64,000 bases of DNA from JANQEA01 sp964530075 (GCA_964530075.1 CAZGXU010000002.1:4656-68655); one strand, 5' to 3'; counted from the first letter of the stretch, positions 1 through 8,833 are shown. Notes: generated by a model from the letters alone, not told the origin. Numbers and translations are program-made.

Positions 1-1021
1 CCTCGTCGACGAGAGGGCTGACGAGCACCAATTGCGATCGGGGCGGGAAGAGGCGCGTGGGGATGAAGCGGAGCTCCTCGAAGACGGCCTTGTCCCCCAG
101 CCTCGCCTCGGCGAGCTCGTCGAGGATCCGCTCCTGCTGGAGACGCCCGATCCCCGGGAAGGCCCACCGGATGTAGTCGCCGTAGATGAGAAGCCCGACG
201 TTGTTCCCCTGTTCGAGGAAGTGCGATGCTAGGCTGGCGGCCGCGCGGACCGAGTGGTCGAATGTCGTTTCGCCGTCGAGCCGGGCGTGGGACCTCGCGC
301 GGGCGTCGAGGATGATGTTGACGTCCGCGATCCGCTCCAATTCGTATTCGTTGACGATGAGGGAATCCTGGCGCGCGTACGCCCTCCAGTTGATCCGCCG
401 AACGTCGTCTCCCGGGGTGTACGCGCGGCACCCGAAGAAGTCGAGCCCCTGACCGCCGCGGTTCGCCCTGACCGGACCGGCGAACGCCCGCGTGCGCTGC
501 GGGTGGATCGCGATCGGATCGATCTTCTCGATCCGTGGATGGACCTTCACGTCCGTGTCGAGTCGGACGTGCGACTCGCGCATCGCCAGGCCCCATGGGG
601 ACCAAACGCGGACCTGGACTTCATCGAAGGCGTGAAGCCCACGCCGGGCGAGGACGGTGTACGAAATCGTCTCGTTCCCCTGGGCGGGGAGACGCCCAAG
701 GAACTGGACGTGGCCTTCGCTCGGGGTGAGGCCGGCCGGCGGGTCGTCGGTGACGGAGAGGAGAGCGACGGCCGGCCCTGAGTTCGTCACGCTCAGTTCG
801 ACGTCGATCTTGTCGCCCTCGGTGGCGCGGAGCTGATCGACGGTACGCACGAGGCGCAGATCGGATGCCACCGGCCGGGGCGAGGAGAGCATCCTGACAC
901 TGACGAAGAGGAGCAACGGGACGGCCGCCGCGACGATCGAACCGTTCAGCAGGAGGAGCCCGGCGGCGACGAGCGCGCATCCGATCCCGAGGGGAAGGAG
1001 GAGGGAATTCCTCGTCTTCAC
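1..1021 (-). CDS. DUF58 domain protein (partial, 3' end outside window)
   Basis: The frame opens with GTG overlapping the moxR stop (GTGA) and runs off the left edge of the window, so only the first 340 residues are seen. Two hydrophobic stretches near the N-terminus (about residues 5-22 and 24-38) suggest a membrane anchor. A beta-rich segment follows, then the DUF58 signature around the DFFGCRAYTPGDDVRRINWRA stretch, and then the start of a von Willebrand A-like fold (VNIILDARA). DUF58 proteins are regularly encoded beside MoxR AAA+ ATPases and are thought to act with them in complex assembly or envelope stress, as here. The exact function is unknown. Confidence in the family is high; the C-terminus cannot be judged. 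Confidence 0.85.
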   Translation of the reverse strand, partial: MKTRNSLLLPLGIGCALVAAGLLLLNGSIVAAAVPLLLFVSVRMLSSPRPVASDLRLVRTVDQLRATEGDKIDVELSVTNSGPAVALLSVTDDPPAGLTPSEGHVQFLGRLPAQGNETISYTVLARRGLHAFDEVQVRVWSPWGLAMRESHVRLDTDVKVHPRIEKIDPIAIHPQRTRAFAGPVRANRGGQGLDFFGCRAYTPGDDVRRINWRAYARQDSLIVNEYELERIADVNIILDARARSHARLDGETTFDHSVRAAASLASHFLEQGNNVGLLIYGDYIRWAFPGIGRLQQERILDELAEARLGDKAVFEELRFIPTRLFPPRSQLVLVSPLVDE

Positions 1022-1968
1022 GGCACTTTCGGAACGGGGACGGACTGGACGACGCTCGCGACGACGTCCCGGTCGGTGACGCGCTTCGACCAGAGCTCGG
1101 GGCTGAGGATGAGGCGGTGGGCCAGCGCGTCGGTGGCAAGATCCTTGACGTCGTCCGGGATGACGAAATCGCGCCCGTCGAGCGCCGCCTTGGCGCGCGC
1201 GAGCTTGATCAACGCGAGCGAACCGCGGGGACTGACGCCGACGAGGACGCTCTGATGGGAGCGCGTGTTCGCGGCGATCGTCACGATGTAGCGCTCGATG
1301 TCCGGGTCGACGATCACGTCCTCGACCGCGCCTCTCATCGCGAGCAGCTCCTCCGCCGTGGAGACGGTCGACAACTCGAACTCGTCCTGCCTCCGTTCGA
1401 GGCGACGCTGCAGGATCTCGACCTCTTCGGCCATGGTCGGATATCCGACGCCGAGGCGGAGCATGAACCGGTCGAGCTGCGCCTCGGGGAGGGGGAAGGT
1501 CCCCTCGTATTCGATCGGGTTCTGCGTCGCGATCACGATGAACGGCTGGGGAAGACGCCGCGTGTCGCCGGCGATCGAGACTTGCCCCTCCTGCATCGCT
1601 TCGAGAAGCGCGGACTGTGTTTTCGGGGTGGCGCGGTTGATCTCGTCGGAGAGGACGATGTTGGCGAACAGGGGCCCTGGAGCGAGGACGAACTCGCTCC
1701 GCTCCCGTTCGAAGATGTGAGACCCGGTGATGTCGCTCGGGAGGAGATCGGGGGTGAACTGGATCCGCCTGAACTCGATGCCGAGGACCTGTGCGAAGCA
1801 CCTTGCGATCAGGGTCTTGGCGAGGCCCGGGTAGTCCTCGAACAGGATGTGCCCCCCTGCGAGGATCCCGTTCATCACGCGGTGGAGGACGTTCTCCTTG
1901 CCGACGATCGCCTTCGATACCTCTCGGATGATCCGGTCTGCCTTCTCACCGACTTCGCGCAACAGCAT
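1018..1968 (-). CDS. MoxR-family AAA+ ATPase
   Basis: 316 residues, the usual size of a stand-alone MoxR protein. The modified Walker A DYPGLAKT is at about residues 45-52 (MoxR proteins typically read GxPGLAKT), Walker B reads IVLSDEINRA, and sensor 1 is in FIVIATQNP. The C-terminal lid contains the conserved SPRGSLALIKLARA stretch. The ATG is preceded by a GGAGGT site that overlaps the stop of the upstream gene, so it is translationally linked. MoxR ATPases are thought to act as chaperones for metal-cofactor or membrane complexes, with the DUF58 protein as partner. The actual client is not evident. Confidence 0.95.
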   Translation of the reverse strand: MLLREVGEKADRIIREVSKAIVGKENVLHRVMNGILAGGHILFEDYPGLAKTLIARCFAQVLGIEFRRIQFTPDLLPSDITGSHIFERERSEFVLAPGPLFANIVLSDEINRATPKTQSALLEAMQEGQVSIAGDTRRLPQPFIVIATQNPIEYEGTFPLPEAQLDRFMLRLGVGYPTMAEEVEILQRRLERRQDEFELSTVSTAEELLAMRGAVEDVIVDPDIERYIVTIAANTRSHQSVLVGVSPRGSLALIKLARAKAALDGRDFVIPDDVKDLATDALAHRLILSPELWSKRVTDRDVVASVVQSVPVPKVP

Positions 1969-2565
1969 CTAGACCTCCTGATGATATCGTTCGAGGTACG
2001 CCACCGTGTAGGCGACGGCTTCGATGAAGGACCGCTTCGGCACGCCTCTTTGCCCAGCCCCGCGCGACGCGAAGAACCGTCTGACGAGGGGATCGTCCGG
2101 CCATTGGCCCGAGGTGAGGAGCCTTCGCGCCTCTTCGAGGGAAAGCCCCTCCCTTCGGGCGATCAGCCGGACGGCGACGATCGACAGCTCGCGAAGGATC
2201 CGAACCCGGCTGACGTGGCGCTTCGGCGCGCGGTCGAGGTCGCGTGCCAGACGCGCGATGGCGTTCGTGTTATGCGGCTTGACGACAGGCCGACTTGGGT
2301 AGTCCGGACGCGGTTCGGATCCGCTCAGCAGACGACGCCACGAAGCCACGAGGACGGCGCACCCGATCAGTAGGGCGATCCCCCAGAGGAGGGCCTGAGG
2401 GAGTAAGGCGAGCGATTGGCGGATGTCGTTGAGTGCCCACGTCAGCGGTTCGACGATCGCCCGCCGGAGCGGCTCGCTGTACAGCAGAAGGAGCGTGAGG
2501 GCGACGACAATCGCCGAGACGCCGACCAGGATGACGAATCGAAGAAGCCTCGCCTTGCTCCTCAT
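1969..2565 (-). CDS. Conserved membrane protein of the moxR operon
   Basis: 198 residues from an ATG that overlaps the stop of the upstream DUF4129 gene (ATGA); a longer open frame exists but its extension is antisense-like. Two predicted membrane segments (about residues 8-28 and 54-76) are followed by a basic cytoplasmic or periplasmic tail of about 110 residues with helical character, ending in YLERYHQEV. I do not recognise a named family. Its position between the DUF4129 proteins and MoxR/DUF58 resembles the extra small membrane genes found in MoxR-DUF58-transglutaminase-like clusters. It probably belongs to the same membrane-associated machine, which is inference from context only. Confidence 0.75.
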   Translation of the reverse strand: MRSKARLLRFVILVGVSAIVVALTLLLLYSEPLRRAIVEPLTWALNDIRQSLALLPQALLWGIALLIGCAVLVASWRRLLSGSEPRPDYPSRPVVKPHNTNAIARLARDLDRAPKRHVSRVRILRELSIVAVRLIARREGLSLEEARRLLTSGQWPDDPLVRRFFASRGAGQRGVPKRSFIEAVAYTVAYLERYHQEV

Positions 2566-3440
2566 GTCGCGTACGCCTCCCGGATCGCCTCGAGGCAACC
2601 GATCGCGCGCTCGGCGAGCGGCTCCCCACTGCGATTCCCGTAGCGGACCAGCTCGAAGATCTCGGTCAGCTGATCGACGTGCCGGGTGGTGAACCCGGCA
2701 CGATGGAGGGCGGCGGCCAGTTCGCGCGCCGTCATGTGCACGTAGTCGATCGTCTTGCCCCTGCACAGAATCCGCACCATCTCCCGATAGCAGCGGAGAA
2801 CGGCCGACCGCGGGTCTCCGCCGAATTGGATCTCGTCGGCCGCCGCGGCGACGGTCTCGAGGAGCTCCTCCAACTCGCTGCGGTCCCCTTCCTCGACGCG
2901 CCGCCTCCAGCGCGGCGCGAGCTTCGCCCAGGCGACCGCCACGAGGACGACCACGCCGATCGAAAGGCCGCTCGCGACGGCGGCGAACGACCAGCCGGGC
3001 GGAGCGGCTTGTTCGGCCGGCGGGCCCGTGCTCGCCTCCATTAACCCGGTGTCGGACGATTCCGTCGCTTGCGGCTCCGGCTCGGCCTTGTCGGGCGCGA
3101 GCTCTGGAAGGAAGAACACCCAGATGAACAACAGACAGATGATCCCGAATGTCGCCAGGTAGGTTCGCAGCCTCTTGCTGAAGATCGAGCCGGCGACGCT
3201 GAACGCGAGGCAGGCGATGGCCGCGATGAACAGGATCCGCAGAAAGATGGCGTAGGCGACCGCGCCGGTCGGATTGTCGCCCAGGTCGGGCGTGTACGTT
3301 TCCACGTCGGCCGGAGGAGCGCGGTTCGCCTCCCCGGGGCGCAGTTCGATGCGCTGCAGGTTCGGCCCGAGGATCAACAGCAACCCGATCAGCGCGACCG
3401 CGAAGATCACCAAAGACAGATTACGCGCCGTTTTCGTCAT
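2562..3440 (-). CDS. DUF4129 membrane protein (copy A)
   Basis: 292 residues. Four hydrophobic segments (about 9-28, 72-95, 105-125 and 160-185) precede a soluble C-terminal DUF4129 domain (about 210-290) with the family pattern AVLRCYREMVRIL and the FELVRYGNRSGEP stretch. DUF4129 is normally the C-terminal part of large transglutaminase-like membrane proteins encoded next to MoxR and DUF58; here it is free-standing. The domain is clearly paralogous to the next gene upstream (3585-4448), including the shared ending around FELVRYG. The start is the ATG at 3440 rather than one further upstream, because a -10 element lies 9 bases before it (leaderless mRNA). Function unknown. Confidence 0.88.
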   Translation of the reverse strand: MTKTARNLSLVIFAVALIGLLLILGPNLQRIELRPGEANRAPPADVETYTPDLGDNPTGAVAYAIFLRILFIAAIACLAFSVAGSIFSKRLRTYLATFGIICLLFIWVFFLPELAPDKAEPEPQATESSDTGLMEASTGPPAEQAAPPGWSFAAVASGLSIGVVVLVAVAWAKLAPRWRRRVEEGDRSELEELLETVAAAADEIQFGGDPRSAVLRCYREMVRILCRGKTIDYVHMTARELAAALHRAGFTTRHVDQLTEIFELVRYGNRSGEPLAERAIGCLEAIREAYAT

Positions 3441-3449
3441 CGACCGTGG

Positions 3450-3455
3450 ATGATA
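3450..3455 (-). promoter_or_regulatory. -10 box for leaderless DUF4129-A mRNA
   Basis: On the minus strand TATCAT lies 9 bases upstream of the ATG at 3440. There is no recognisable -35 hexamer and no Shine-Dalgarno between it and the start codon, so transcription would begin at or next to the ATG. The surrounding gap (3441-3584) holds nothing else I can identify. Confidence 0.5.
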
Positions 3456-3584
3456 CCGTGACGTCGCAGTCCGAGCCACTTCTCTGCTCAACGTCTCCTC
3501 GATGGCTCTGGAGACGTGGGATAACCATATTCTGATAGAGACTCGCATAGAAGAAGGTCTCACAATATCCTGCGGCCGGCATAC

Positions 3585-4448
3585 TTAGTGGCTCGCCGCC
3601 GCGGACCGGTTGCTCCTCCGGATCTCCTCGAGACTGGCGACCGCACCCTCCGCGAACGGACGGCTCTCTCGATGGCCGTAGCGGACCAGCTCGAACAGCT
3701 CGGTGAGACGATCGACCGCCTCGATGCGGAGTCCGAGGTTCCGCAGGCGGTCGGCGAATTCCCTCGGTGTCAGCGCCGCGTGCGCGACCCGCTCTCCCCG
3801 GCTGAGCAGATCGACCATTTCACGGTAGCAGCGGAACACAAGGTCCGCGCTCCGCCCGGCGGAGGTCGCCTGCACGGCGAGCTGATCGAGTTGCCAAGCG
3901 AGCTTCCAGTCTGCGCGCCGCGACCGATGGGCGCGCCACCGCGCCGCGACCCAGGACGAGCCGAGAAAGAGAACCGCACACGTTCCGAGCGACAGTCCCG
4001 CGGCGGCGAGGACGCGGCTCCAGCCCGCCGATTCGGGCTCGGCCGACGCGACGACGACCCGGTCGCGCGTCGCCTCGTCCGGCCCGAGATCCGTCGTGGA
4101 TGGAAGTCTGGACGCGACCAGGTCGAAGACGAGGAGCGCACCGAACAGGCCGATGGCAAAGTAGAGCCATCTCCGGAGGAATCGGGTGAACAGGGCGCCG
4201 AGGAACACGATCGTCAGCGAAGCCGTGAAGGCGAGAAAGAGAAGGTGCCGGACGAATCCCATGTCCACGGCGAGCCCACCGCGTCCGTCCGATCCCCCGG
4301 ATCTGGCGATCGAGTCGTCTTCGGACGAGGGCCGCCCCGGGCCGAGCGCGACGTCGTCGAGGTTCGACGTGAGGATAAGGAGCGCACCGAGGAGCGCGAC
4401 GCAGATGGCGACGGGGATCAGTACGCGTCGCGCCTTGTCGCGGGTCAT
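3585..4448 (-). CDS. DUF4129 membrane protein (copy B)
   Basis: 287 residues. The start ATG overlaps the aspS stop (ATGA), so this gene is coupled to aspS. The architecture matches the neighbouring copy A: an N-terminal membrane helix (about 9-27), further helices near 62-85, 92-110 and 145-170, and a C-terminal DUF4129 domain with LVFRCYREMVDLLSRGE and FELVRYGHRESRPF. The two proteins share the C-terminal pattern but differ in the loops, so the duplication looks old. The gene ends 144 bases before copy A, which has its own promoter. Known members accompany MoxR/DUF58; no biochemical role is established. Confidence 0.88.
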   Translation of the reverse strand: MTRDKARRVLIPVAICVALLGALLILTSNLDDVALGPGRPSSEDDSIARSGGSDGRGGLAVDMGFVRHLLFLAFTASLTIVFLGALFTRFLRRWLYFAIGLFGALLVFDLVASRLPSTTDLGPDEATRDRVVVASAEPESAGWSRVLAAAGLSLGTCAVLFLGSSWVAARWRAHRSRRADWKLAWQLDQLAVQATSAGRSADLVFRCYREMVDLLSRGERVAHAALTPREFADRLRNLGLRIEAVDRLTELFELVRYGHRESRPFAEGAVASLEEIRRSNRSAAASH

Positions 4449-6181
4449 CGGATGGCGATGCCGAGATCGTCGAGCTGCACTTTCGCGACCGGCATCGGCG
4501 CCTCTGTGAGAGGGCAGAGTCCGGTTGCCGTCTTGGGAAACGCGATGACGTCACGGAGCGAATTCTCGCCCGCCATGAGCATCACCAATCGGTCGATTCC
4601 GAGTGCAAAACCTCCGTGCGGCGGCGCCCCGTATTCGAGCGCACGGAGGAAGAACCCGAATCGAAGCTCCGCCTCCTCTGGGGAGATCTTCAGCAGGCGG
4701 AAGATCCGCTCCTGAAGCCCCCGATCGTGGATTCGGATGCTCCCGCTCCCGAGCTCGATCCCGTTCAGGACGAGATCGTAGGCGTTGGAGACGACCGAGA
4801 GCGGATCGGTCTCAAGGGCGTCGATCTCGTCGGCGTGCGGCGACGTGAACGGATGGTGCGAGCTGGTTAGCTCCCCGGCCTCGTCGAGCTCGAACATCGG
4901 AAAATCGGTCACCCAGAGGAAGCTCCATTCGTCCTTCGCGAGCTTCTCCTGCCGCGCGATCGTGCGGCGGAGCTCGCCGAGCGGGGGTTCGATCCCCTTC
5001 CCGGCGAGGAGGAGGATCAGGTCGCCCCGCCCGGCGCCGAACGCTTCGGCGATCCCTCCGAGTTCGGCGTCGCTCAGGAACTTGGCGATCGGCGAGGAGA
5101 TCGATTCCTCGACCTTCAGCCAGACGAGCCCCCGGGCGCCGGCCGAGACGGCGACGTCCTGGAGATGGTCGAGTGCCGAGCGGGAGTATGCGGCGCAGCC
5201 CTCGGCAAGGATCCCGGCCACCTTCCCGCCGACAGCGACCGCCTCGGTGAAGACGCGGAAGCCGGACTGAGCGACGAGCTCCGAGACATCGTGGATCTCC
5301 ATCCCGTATCGGAGGTCCGGCTTGTCGATCCCGTAGCGGGCCATCGCCTCGGCGTGCGACAGCCGGGGAAACGGGATCTCCAACTCGACGGAGAGCGTCT
5401 CGCGGAAGACGCGGGCCATTGCGCTCTCCAGGAAGCGAAGGACGTCGTCCTTGTCCGTCGGGAAGGCGATCTCGAGGTCGAGCTGCGTGAACTCGAGCTG
5501 CCGATCGGCGCGGAGGTCCTCGTCGCGGAAACACTTGACCAGCTGGAAGTACCGATCGACCCCTCCGATCATGAACAGCTGCTTGAATAGCTGCGGCGAC
5601 TGAGGGAGGGCGTAGAACGACCCGGGGTTCATCCGGCTCGGAACGAGGAAGTCGCGTGCCCCCTCGGGCGTCGACTTGGTCAGAAACGGGGTCTCGATCT
5701 CCAGGAAGCCCTGTTCGGAGTAGTAGTCTCGGATGCTCTTGAACACGCGATGGCGGAGCGCGAGGTTGCGCTGCATCTTCTCGCGGCGCAGGTCGACGTA
5801 GCGGTACCGAAGCCGCGTCTCCTCCGTCGTGTCGGAGCCATCGCCCTCGACGAGGAACGGAGGCGTCTTCGCGCGATTGAGGATCGCGAGGCTCTCGACG
5901 TGGACCTCGATCTCGCCGGTCACCATGTCAGGATTGACGTTTTCTTTCCCGCGCCGCGCGATCGTCCCGGTGACGCGGATGACGTCCTCGCGATTGAGGC
6001 CGTGCGCTTCTACGAGGTCCGATACGTCGCCGGGGAAGAAGAGCTGCACGATCCCGGATCGGTCGCGCAGATCGACAAACGTGATCCCGCCGAAATCGCG
6101 CCGGCGATTGACCCATCCTGCCAGGGTCACCGTCCGGCCGACGTCTGCCGCTGCCAACTCCGCGCAGTAGTCCGTTCGCAT
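4445..6181 (-). CDS. aspS: Aspartyl-tRNA synthetase
   Basis: 578 residues, the usual bacterial AspRS length. An N-terminal OB-fold anticodon-binding domain (about 1-110, VTLAGWVNRRRDFGGITFVDLRD) is followed by the class II catalytic core with motif 2 FRDEDLRADRQLEFTQLDLE, the bacterial insertion (GAD) domain at about 280-420, and motif 3 with GFALGIDRLVMLMAG near the C-terminus. It charges tRNA-Asp with aspartate in the cytoplasm. Whether it is discriminating or also serves tRNA-Asn cannot be told here, as no gat genes are in the window. A GGAAGGAG ribosome site and a good promoter precede it, and the following DUF4129 gene overlaps its stop. Confidence 0.98.
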   Translation of the reverse strand: MRTDYCAELAAADVGRTVTLAGWVNRRRDFGGITFVDLRDRSGIVQLFFPGDVSDLVEAHGLNREDVIRVTGTIARRGKENVNPDMVTGEIEVHVESLAILNRAKTPPFLVEGDGSDTTEETRLRYRYVDLRREKMQRNLALRHRVFKSIRDYYSEQGFLEIETPFLTKSTPEGARDFLVPSRMNPGSFYALPQSPQLFKQLFMIGGVDRYFQLVKCFRDEDLRADRQLEFTQLDLEIAFPTDKDDVLRFLESAMARVFRETLSVELEIPFPRLSHAEAMARYGIDKPDLRYGMEIHDVSELVAQSGFRVFTEAVAVGGKVAGILAEGCAAYSRSALDHLQDVAVSAGARGLVWLKVEESISSPIAKFLSDAELGGIAEAFGAGRGDLILLLAGKGIEPPLGELRRTIARQEKLAKDEWSFLWVTDFPMFELDEAGELTSSHHPFTSPHADEIDALETDPLSVVSNAYDLVLNGIELGSGSIRIHDRGLQERIFRLLKISPEEAELRFGFFLRALEYGAPPHGGFALGIDRLVMLMAGENSLRDVIAFPKTATGLCPLTEAPMPVAKVQLDDLGIAIR

Positions 6182-6218
6182 GGTGACTCTCCTTCCGAAA
6201 CCCGTTGGATGGCGACCG

Positions 6219-6246
6219 ATTATAGGCGGGCTGGAATTCGCTTCAA
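6219..6246 (-). promoter_or_regulatory. aspS promoter
   Basis: Read on the minus strand: TTGAAG (6241-6246), a 16-base spacer, and a perfect TATAAT (6219-6224), followed about 40 bases later by the aspS ATG with a GGAAGGAG site. Confidence 0.75.
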
Positions 6247-6261
6247 TCGGCCGCGCGCCGG

Positions 6262-7296
6262 CTACCCGTCCTCGAGAGAGCCCTTGAAGAATCGACGCTC
6301 GTAGTCCTGCACCCAGTTCGTGAAGTCGCTGGAATTCGGATCACTTGAGATGATGGCAGCGATCTCGTTGAGTTTCGCTGAGAGGTTGTCCAGGTAGTAC
6401 ACGGCGATCGCTTCCCTTGTCATTGGGAGTTTGGCCGTAGCGTAGTCGGTTCTGCCGTGATGTGAGACAAGGATATGTTCGAGCAAGTCGGGCAGGCGCG
6501 GGTCCGGCCACGACCGCTTCGCCGCGGCCTCTCGGATCATGTCCCGACCGAGGAGGAGGTGTCCGAGGAGCTGCCCCTTGAGGGTGTAGCTGACGGCCAC
6601 CGGATTCTCGAACTCGATAAGCTTCCCGATGTCGTGGAGGATCGCCCCGGCGACGGCGAGGCCCCGGTTCAGGTCGAAGCCGGGGTTCTGTTCCGCGTAC
6701 GTCGATACGCTTTGCGCGACCTCGAGCGTGTGCTCCAGCAGGCCGCCCAGATACGCATGGTGCTTCGACGCCGCGGCGGGGAACTCCCTGAGCCGTGATT
6801 CGTGCTCCGCGAGGAGATCGAGGGTGAGCTGGCGGAGCGCGTCGGGCTCGACGGTCCGCGCCAGCGCGAGGAGATCGTTCCACATTTGATCGATGTCGCG
6901 ATCGGTCGACGGGACGAGGAGCGCCGGATCGAAGCCGGGGACCTGCCCCGAGTCCTGCTCGGCCGGTGTCAGCCGGCGGATCGACTCGACGATCAGCTGG
7001 AGGTTCCCGCGATACGTCTCGGATCGCCCCTCCACGAAGACGAACTCGCCCTCGTCGAACTGGGTCGCGTACCGCTGGGTCGCCTCGGCCCACGCACGGG
7101 CGGAGAGCGTCCCGGTCCGATCGGCGAGAAGGATCTCGAGATACGGATCCCCGGTCCGCGTCGAGCGCTGGGCCTTCCGCTTCACGAGGAAGCACTGGCC
7201 GATCCGCTGTCCCTCGCGGATGTCGCTAATCGGGACGTGGAGGAGGGAATAGGGAATCTCCCCCCGCACTTGATCGAAGAGCCGGTCTGAAGCCAT
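6262..7296 (-). CDS. yhaM: YhaM-family 3'-5' exoribonuclease (OB-fold + HD domain)
   Basis: 344 residues, typical for YhaM (about 315 residues). An N-terminal OB-fold (about 20-110, with YLEILLADRTGTLSARAW) is followed by an HD hydrolase domain: KHHAYLGGLLEHTLEV supplies the first histidines, HDIGKL near residue 225 the HD pair, and HILVSHHGR a later ligand. YhaM enzymes are metal-dependent exonucleases that trim single-stranded RNA and DNA from the 3' end; the family is best known in Gram-positive bacteria. Its promoter faces that of the divergent ferritin-like gene. The start at 7296 is supported by an AAAGGA-type site. Confidence 0.9.
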   Translation of the reverse strand: MASDRLFDQVRGEIPYSLLHVPISDIREGQRIGQCFLVKRKAQRSTRTGDPYLEILLADRTGTLSARAWAEATQRYATQFDEGEFVFVEGRSETYRGNLQLIVESIRRLTPAEQDSGQVPGFDPALLVPSTDRDIDQMWNDLLALARTVEPDALRQLTLDLLAEHESRLREFPAAASKHHAYLGGLLEHTLEVAQSVSTYAEQNPGFDLNRGLAVAGAILHDIGKLIEFENPVAVSYTLKGQLLGHLLLGRDMIREAAAKRSWPDPRLPDLLEHILVSHHGRTDYATAKLPMTREAIAVYYLDNLSAKLNEIAAIISSDPNSSDFTNWVQDYERRFFKGSLEDG

Positions 7297-7315
7297 GGCG
7301 TCCTTTCCGATTCAC

Positions 7316-7343
7316 AGTGTAGGGGGCACACCGCCGAAGTCAA
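7316..7343 (-). promoter_or_regulatory. yhaM promoter
   Basis: Minus strand: TTGACT (7338-7343), a 16-base spacer, TACACT (7316-7321), then about 20 bases to the yhaM ATG. It sits back to back with the divergent promoter at 7348-7376. Confidence 0.7.
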
Positions 7344-7347
7344 ACGA

Positions 7348-7376
7348 TTGGCATCGACCCGGGACTCGGCTACCCT
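7348..7376 (+). promoter_or_regulatory. Promoter of ferritin-like gene
   Basis: TTGGCA (7348-7353), a 17-base spacer and TACCCT (7371-7376), placing the start of transcription near 7383, just before the GGAAGGAGG ribosome site. Confidence 0.6.
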
Positions 7377-7398
7377 GTGCGGCCGGAAGGAGGGACGA

Positions 7399-7905
7399 AT
7401 GGGAGAGACGGAGCTGGCCCGGGTCCTGCGCGACGCGATGGAGGCCGAGAGGGACGGGTTCACGTTCTACACTCTGGCGGCCGAAAGGTCGGAGGATCCG
7501 GGGGCCCGCGAGACCTTCGCGCGGCTCGCCGACGAGGAGCGGAAGCATTACGAGGCGCTCCAAGACGGCTATCGAGCGCTGGTCGAGGGGGAGACGTGGG
7601 ACCCGTCGAGCGGCCTGCCGGAGGGCCGAGAGCCGGTGGCCTCCGGGATCTTCTCGGAGGACTTCGTCCGGCGGATCGGCGGGAAGCACCTGGAGATGTC
7701 GGCCCTCTCGATCGGCATCTTGCTGGAGAAGAACGCCTACGAGTTCTATTCGCGGCAGGCCGATGCGGCCGAGGATGCGGCGGTCGCCGGCTTCTTCCGC
7801 GACCTGGCCGAGTGGGAGAGCACCCACTACCGCCTCCTCCTTCGCCAGGACGAGGCGCTCAAGGAGGAGTACTGGAACAAGAACCGATTCGCGCCGCTGC
7901 TGTAG
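7399..7905 (+). CDS. Ferritin-like / rubrerythrin-type diiron protein
   Basis: 168 residues from the ATG that follows GGAAGGAGG. The four-helix ferritin-like pattern is clear: AMEAERDGFTFY gives the first ligand Glu, DEERKHYEAL the ExxH, a third helix LLEKNAYEFYSRQA the next Glu, and EWESTHYRLL a second ExxH. This corresponds to the COG1633 rubrerythrin group without a rubredoxin tail. Such proteins handle peroxide or iron in anaerobes and microaerophiles. It is transcribed alone, divergently from yhaM, and ends at a hairpin terminator. The substrate and the redox partner are unknown. Confidence 0.88.
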   Translation: MGETELARVLRDAMEAERDGFTFYTLAAERSEDPGARETFARLADEERKHYEALQDGYRALVEGETWDPSSGLPEGREPVASGIFSEDFVRRIGGKHLEMSALSIGILLEKNAYEFYSRQADAAEDAAVAGFFRDLAEWESTHYRLLLRQDEALKEEYWNKNRFAPLL

Positions 7906-7919
7906 CGCCCGAAACAGGC

Positions 7920-7946
7920 GAGCGGGCGCCCGGAACGCGCCCGCTC
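7920..7946. terminator. Bidirectional hairpin between convergent genes
   Basis: A perfect 10-bp stem GAGCGGGCGC / GCGCCCGCTC with a 7-base loop lies between the convergent ferritin-like and beta-helix genes. No U tract follows on either strand, so termination may be Rho-assisted. Confidence 0.6.
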
Positions 7947-7973
7947 GTCATGCCATCGAAGGTGCAGGAGGAT

Positions 7974-8792
7974 TCAGAGGTCGCAGGGCGCCGGCGGCGG
8001 AGTCGGGACGAGAGGATGGGTCACCAGCGGGAAGTTGTCCTGATCGCCGTCGCTCGTGATCAGGTACGGTGAATCCCAGATCCCGTCCCGTTCGGCGTCG
8101 ATCGCTTTGTATCCTCCCCAGTAGTTGCCCGCGGCGCCGTCGTCCCAGAGGTTCGGATCGTCGGTGTGCGCATGATGGAGGTTGTCGACGAACGCGTTGT
8201 CCAGGACGCGGTTGGCCGTCGAACCGAAGTTCAGGTAGATCCCCATGTGCGACTCGCCGACGTAGTTGCCGATCAGTTCGTTCTCGTTCGATGCGTCGAG
8301 CCAGATCGCCGTATCGTTCCGATCGAAGGCGTTCTCCAGGAATTGGTTCAGGGAAGAGAAGTAGCAGTGAATCCCGTCGGTGTTGTCGGAGAAGGTGCAG
8401 CCGGCGACGCGGTTGAACGTCGCGAAGCTGAGCGTCACGCCGGCCCAGTTCCCGTCGAAGAGGCAGTCCTCCACGCGCCCGTTCTTCACGTAGCTCAGGT
8501 AGATGGCCGACTTGGCCGCTCCGCTGATCGCCACGTTGCGGATGACGAACGCTTTGCTGGTTCCATGAATTCGGATCCCGTAGTCGTCGTAGCCGGCGTC
8601 GATCACCCAGTCCTCGATGACGTAAGGGTCGTTCAACTCGCCCGATCCAGAACAGACCCCGTTCTCCACGGTGAACTCGTAGTCGTTGGAAATCGTGATC
8701 GCACGATGCTCCACCGGATCCCCCGCGAACGCCAGTGAGCCGATTAAAACGGACAAGAAGACGGCACAACAGAGCACGGCACCCCGCTTCAT
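7974..8792 (-). CDS. Secreted right-handed beta-helix protein (NosD-like)
   Basis: 272 residues. A signal peptide (residues 1-23, charged MKRG start, hydrophobic core, AFA-G cleavage site) precedes a run of parallel beta-helix turns from about residue 40 to 235, seen as repeats of the type NxxxxNxFxxNxxG (for example ENAFDRNDTAIWLDAS and DNAFVDNLHHAH). The ending WDSPYLITSDGDQDNFPLV is typical of NosD/pectin-lyase-like surface proteins. It is presumably exported; no enzymatic residues stand out and it may bind glycans or metal. It has its own promoter and a GGAG site. There is no anchor or sorting signal. Confidence 0.82.
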   Translation of the reverse strand: MKRGAVLCCAVFLSVLIGSLAFAGDPVEHRAITISNDYEFTVENGVCSGSGELNDPYVIEDWVIDAGYDDYGIRIHGTSKAFVIRNVAISGAAKSAIYLSYVKNGRVEDCLFDGNWAGVTLSFATFNRVAGCTFSDNTDGIHCYFSSLNQFLENAFDRNDTAIWLDASNENELIGNYVGESHMGIYLNFGSTANRVLDNAFVDNLHHAHTDDPNLWDDGAAGNYWGGYKAIDAERDGIWDSPYLITSDGDQDNFPLVTHPLVPTPPPAPCDL

Positions 8793-8833
8793 GGTTCATC
8801 ACTCCTTTAGTGATCAAACTGCAGGCCGGTTCC

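Noticed and set aside
7182..7463. A gene overlapping the yhaM start on the minus strand
   Set aside because: It covers the two divergent promoters and the ferritin-like start and lacks any recognisable sequence.
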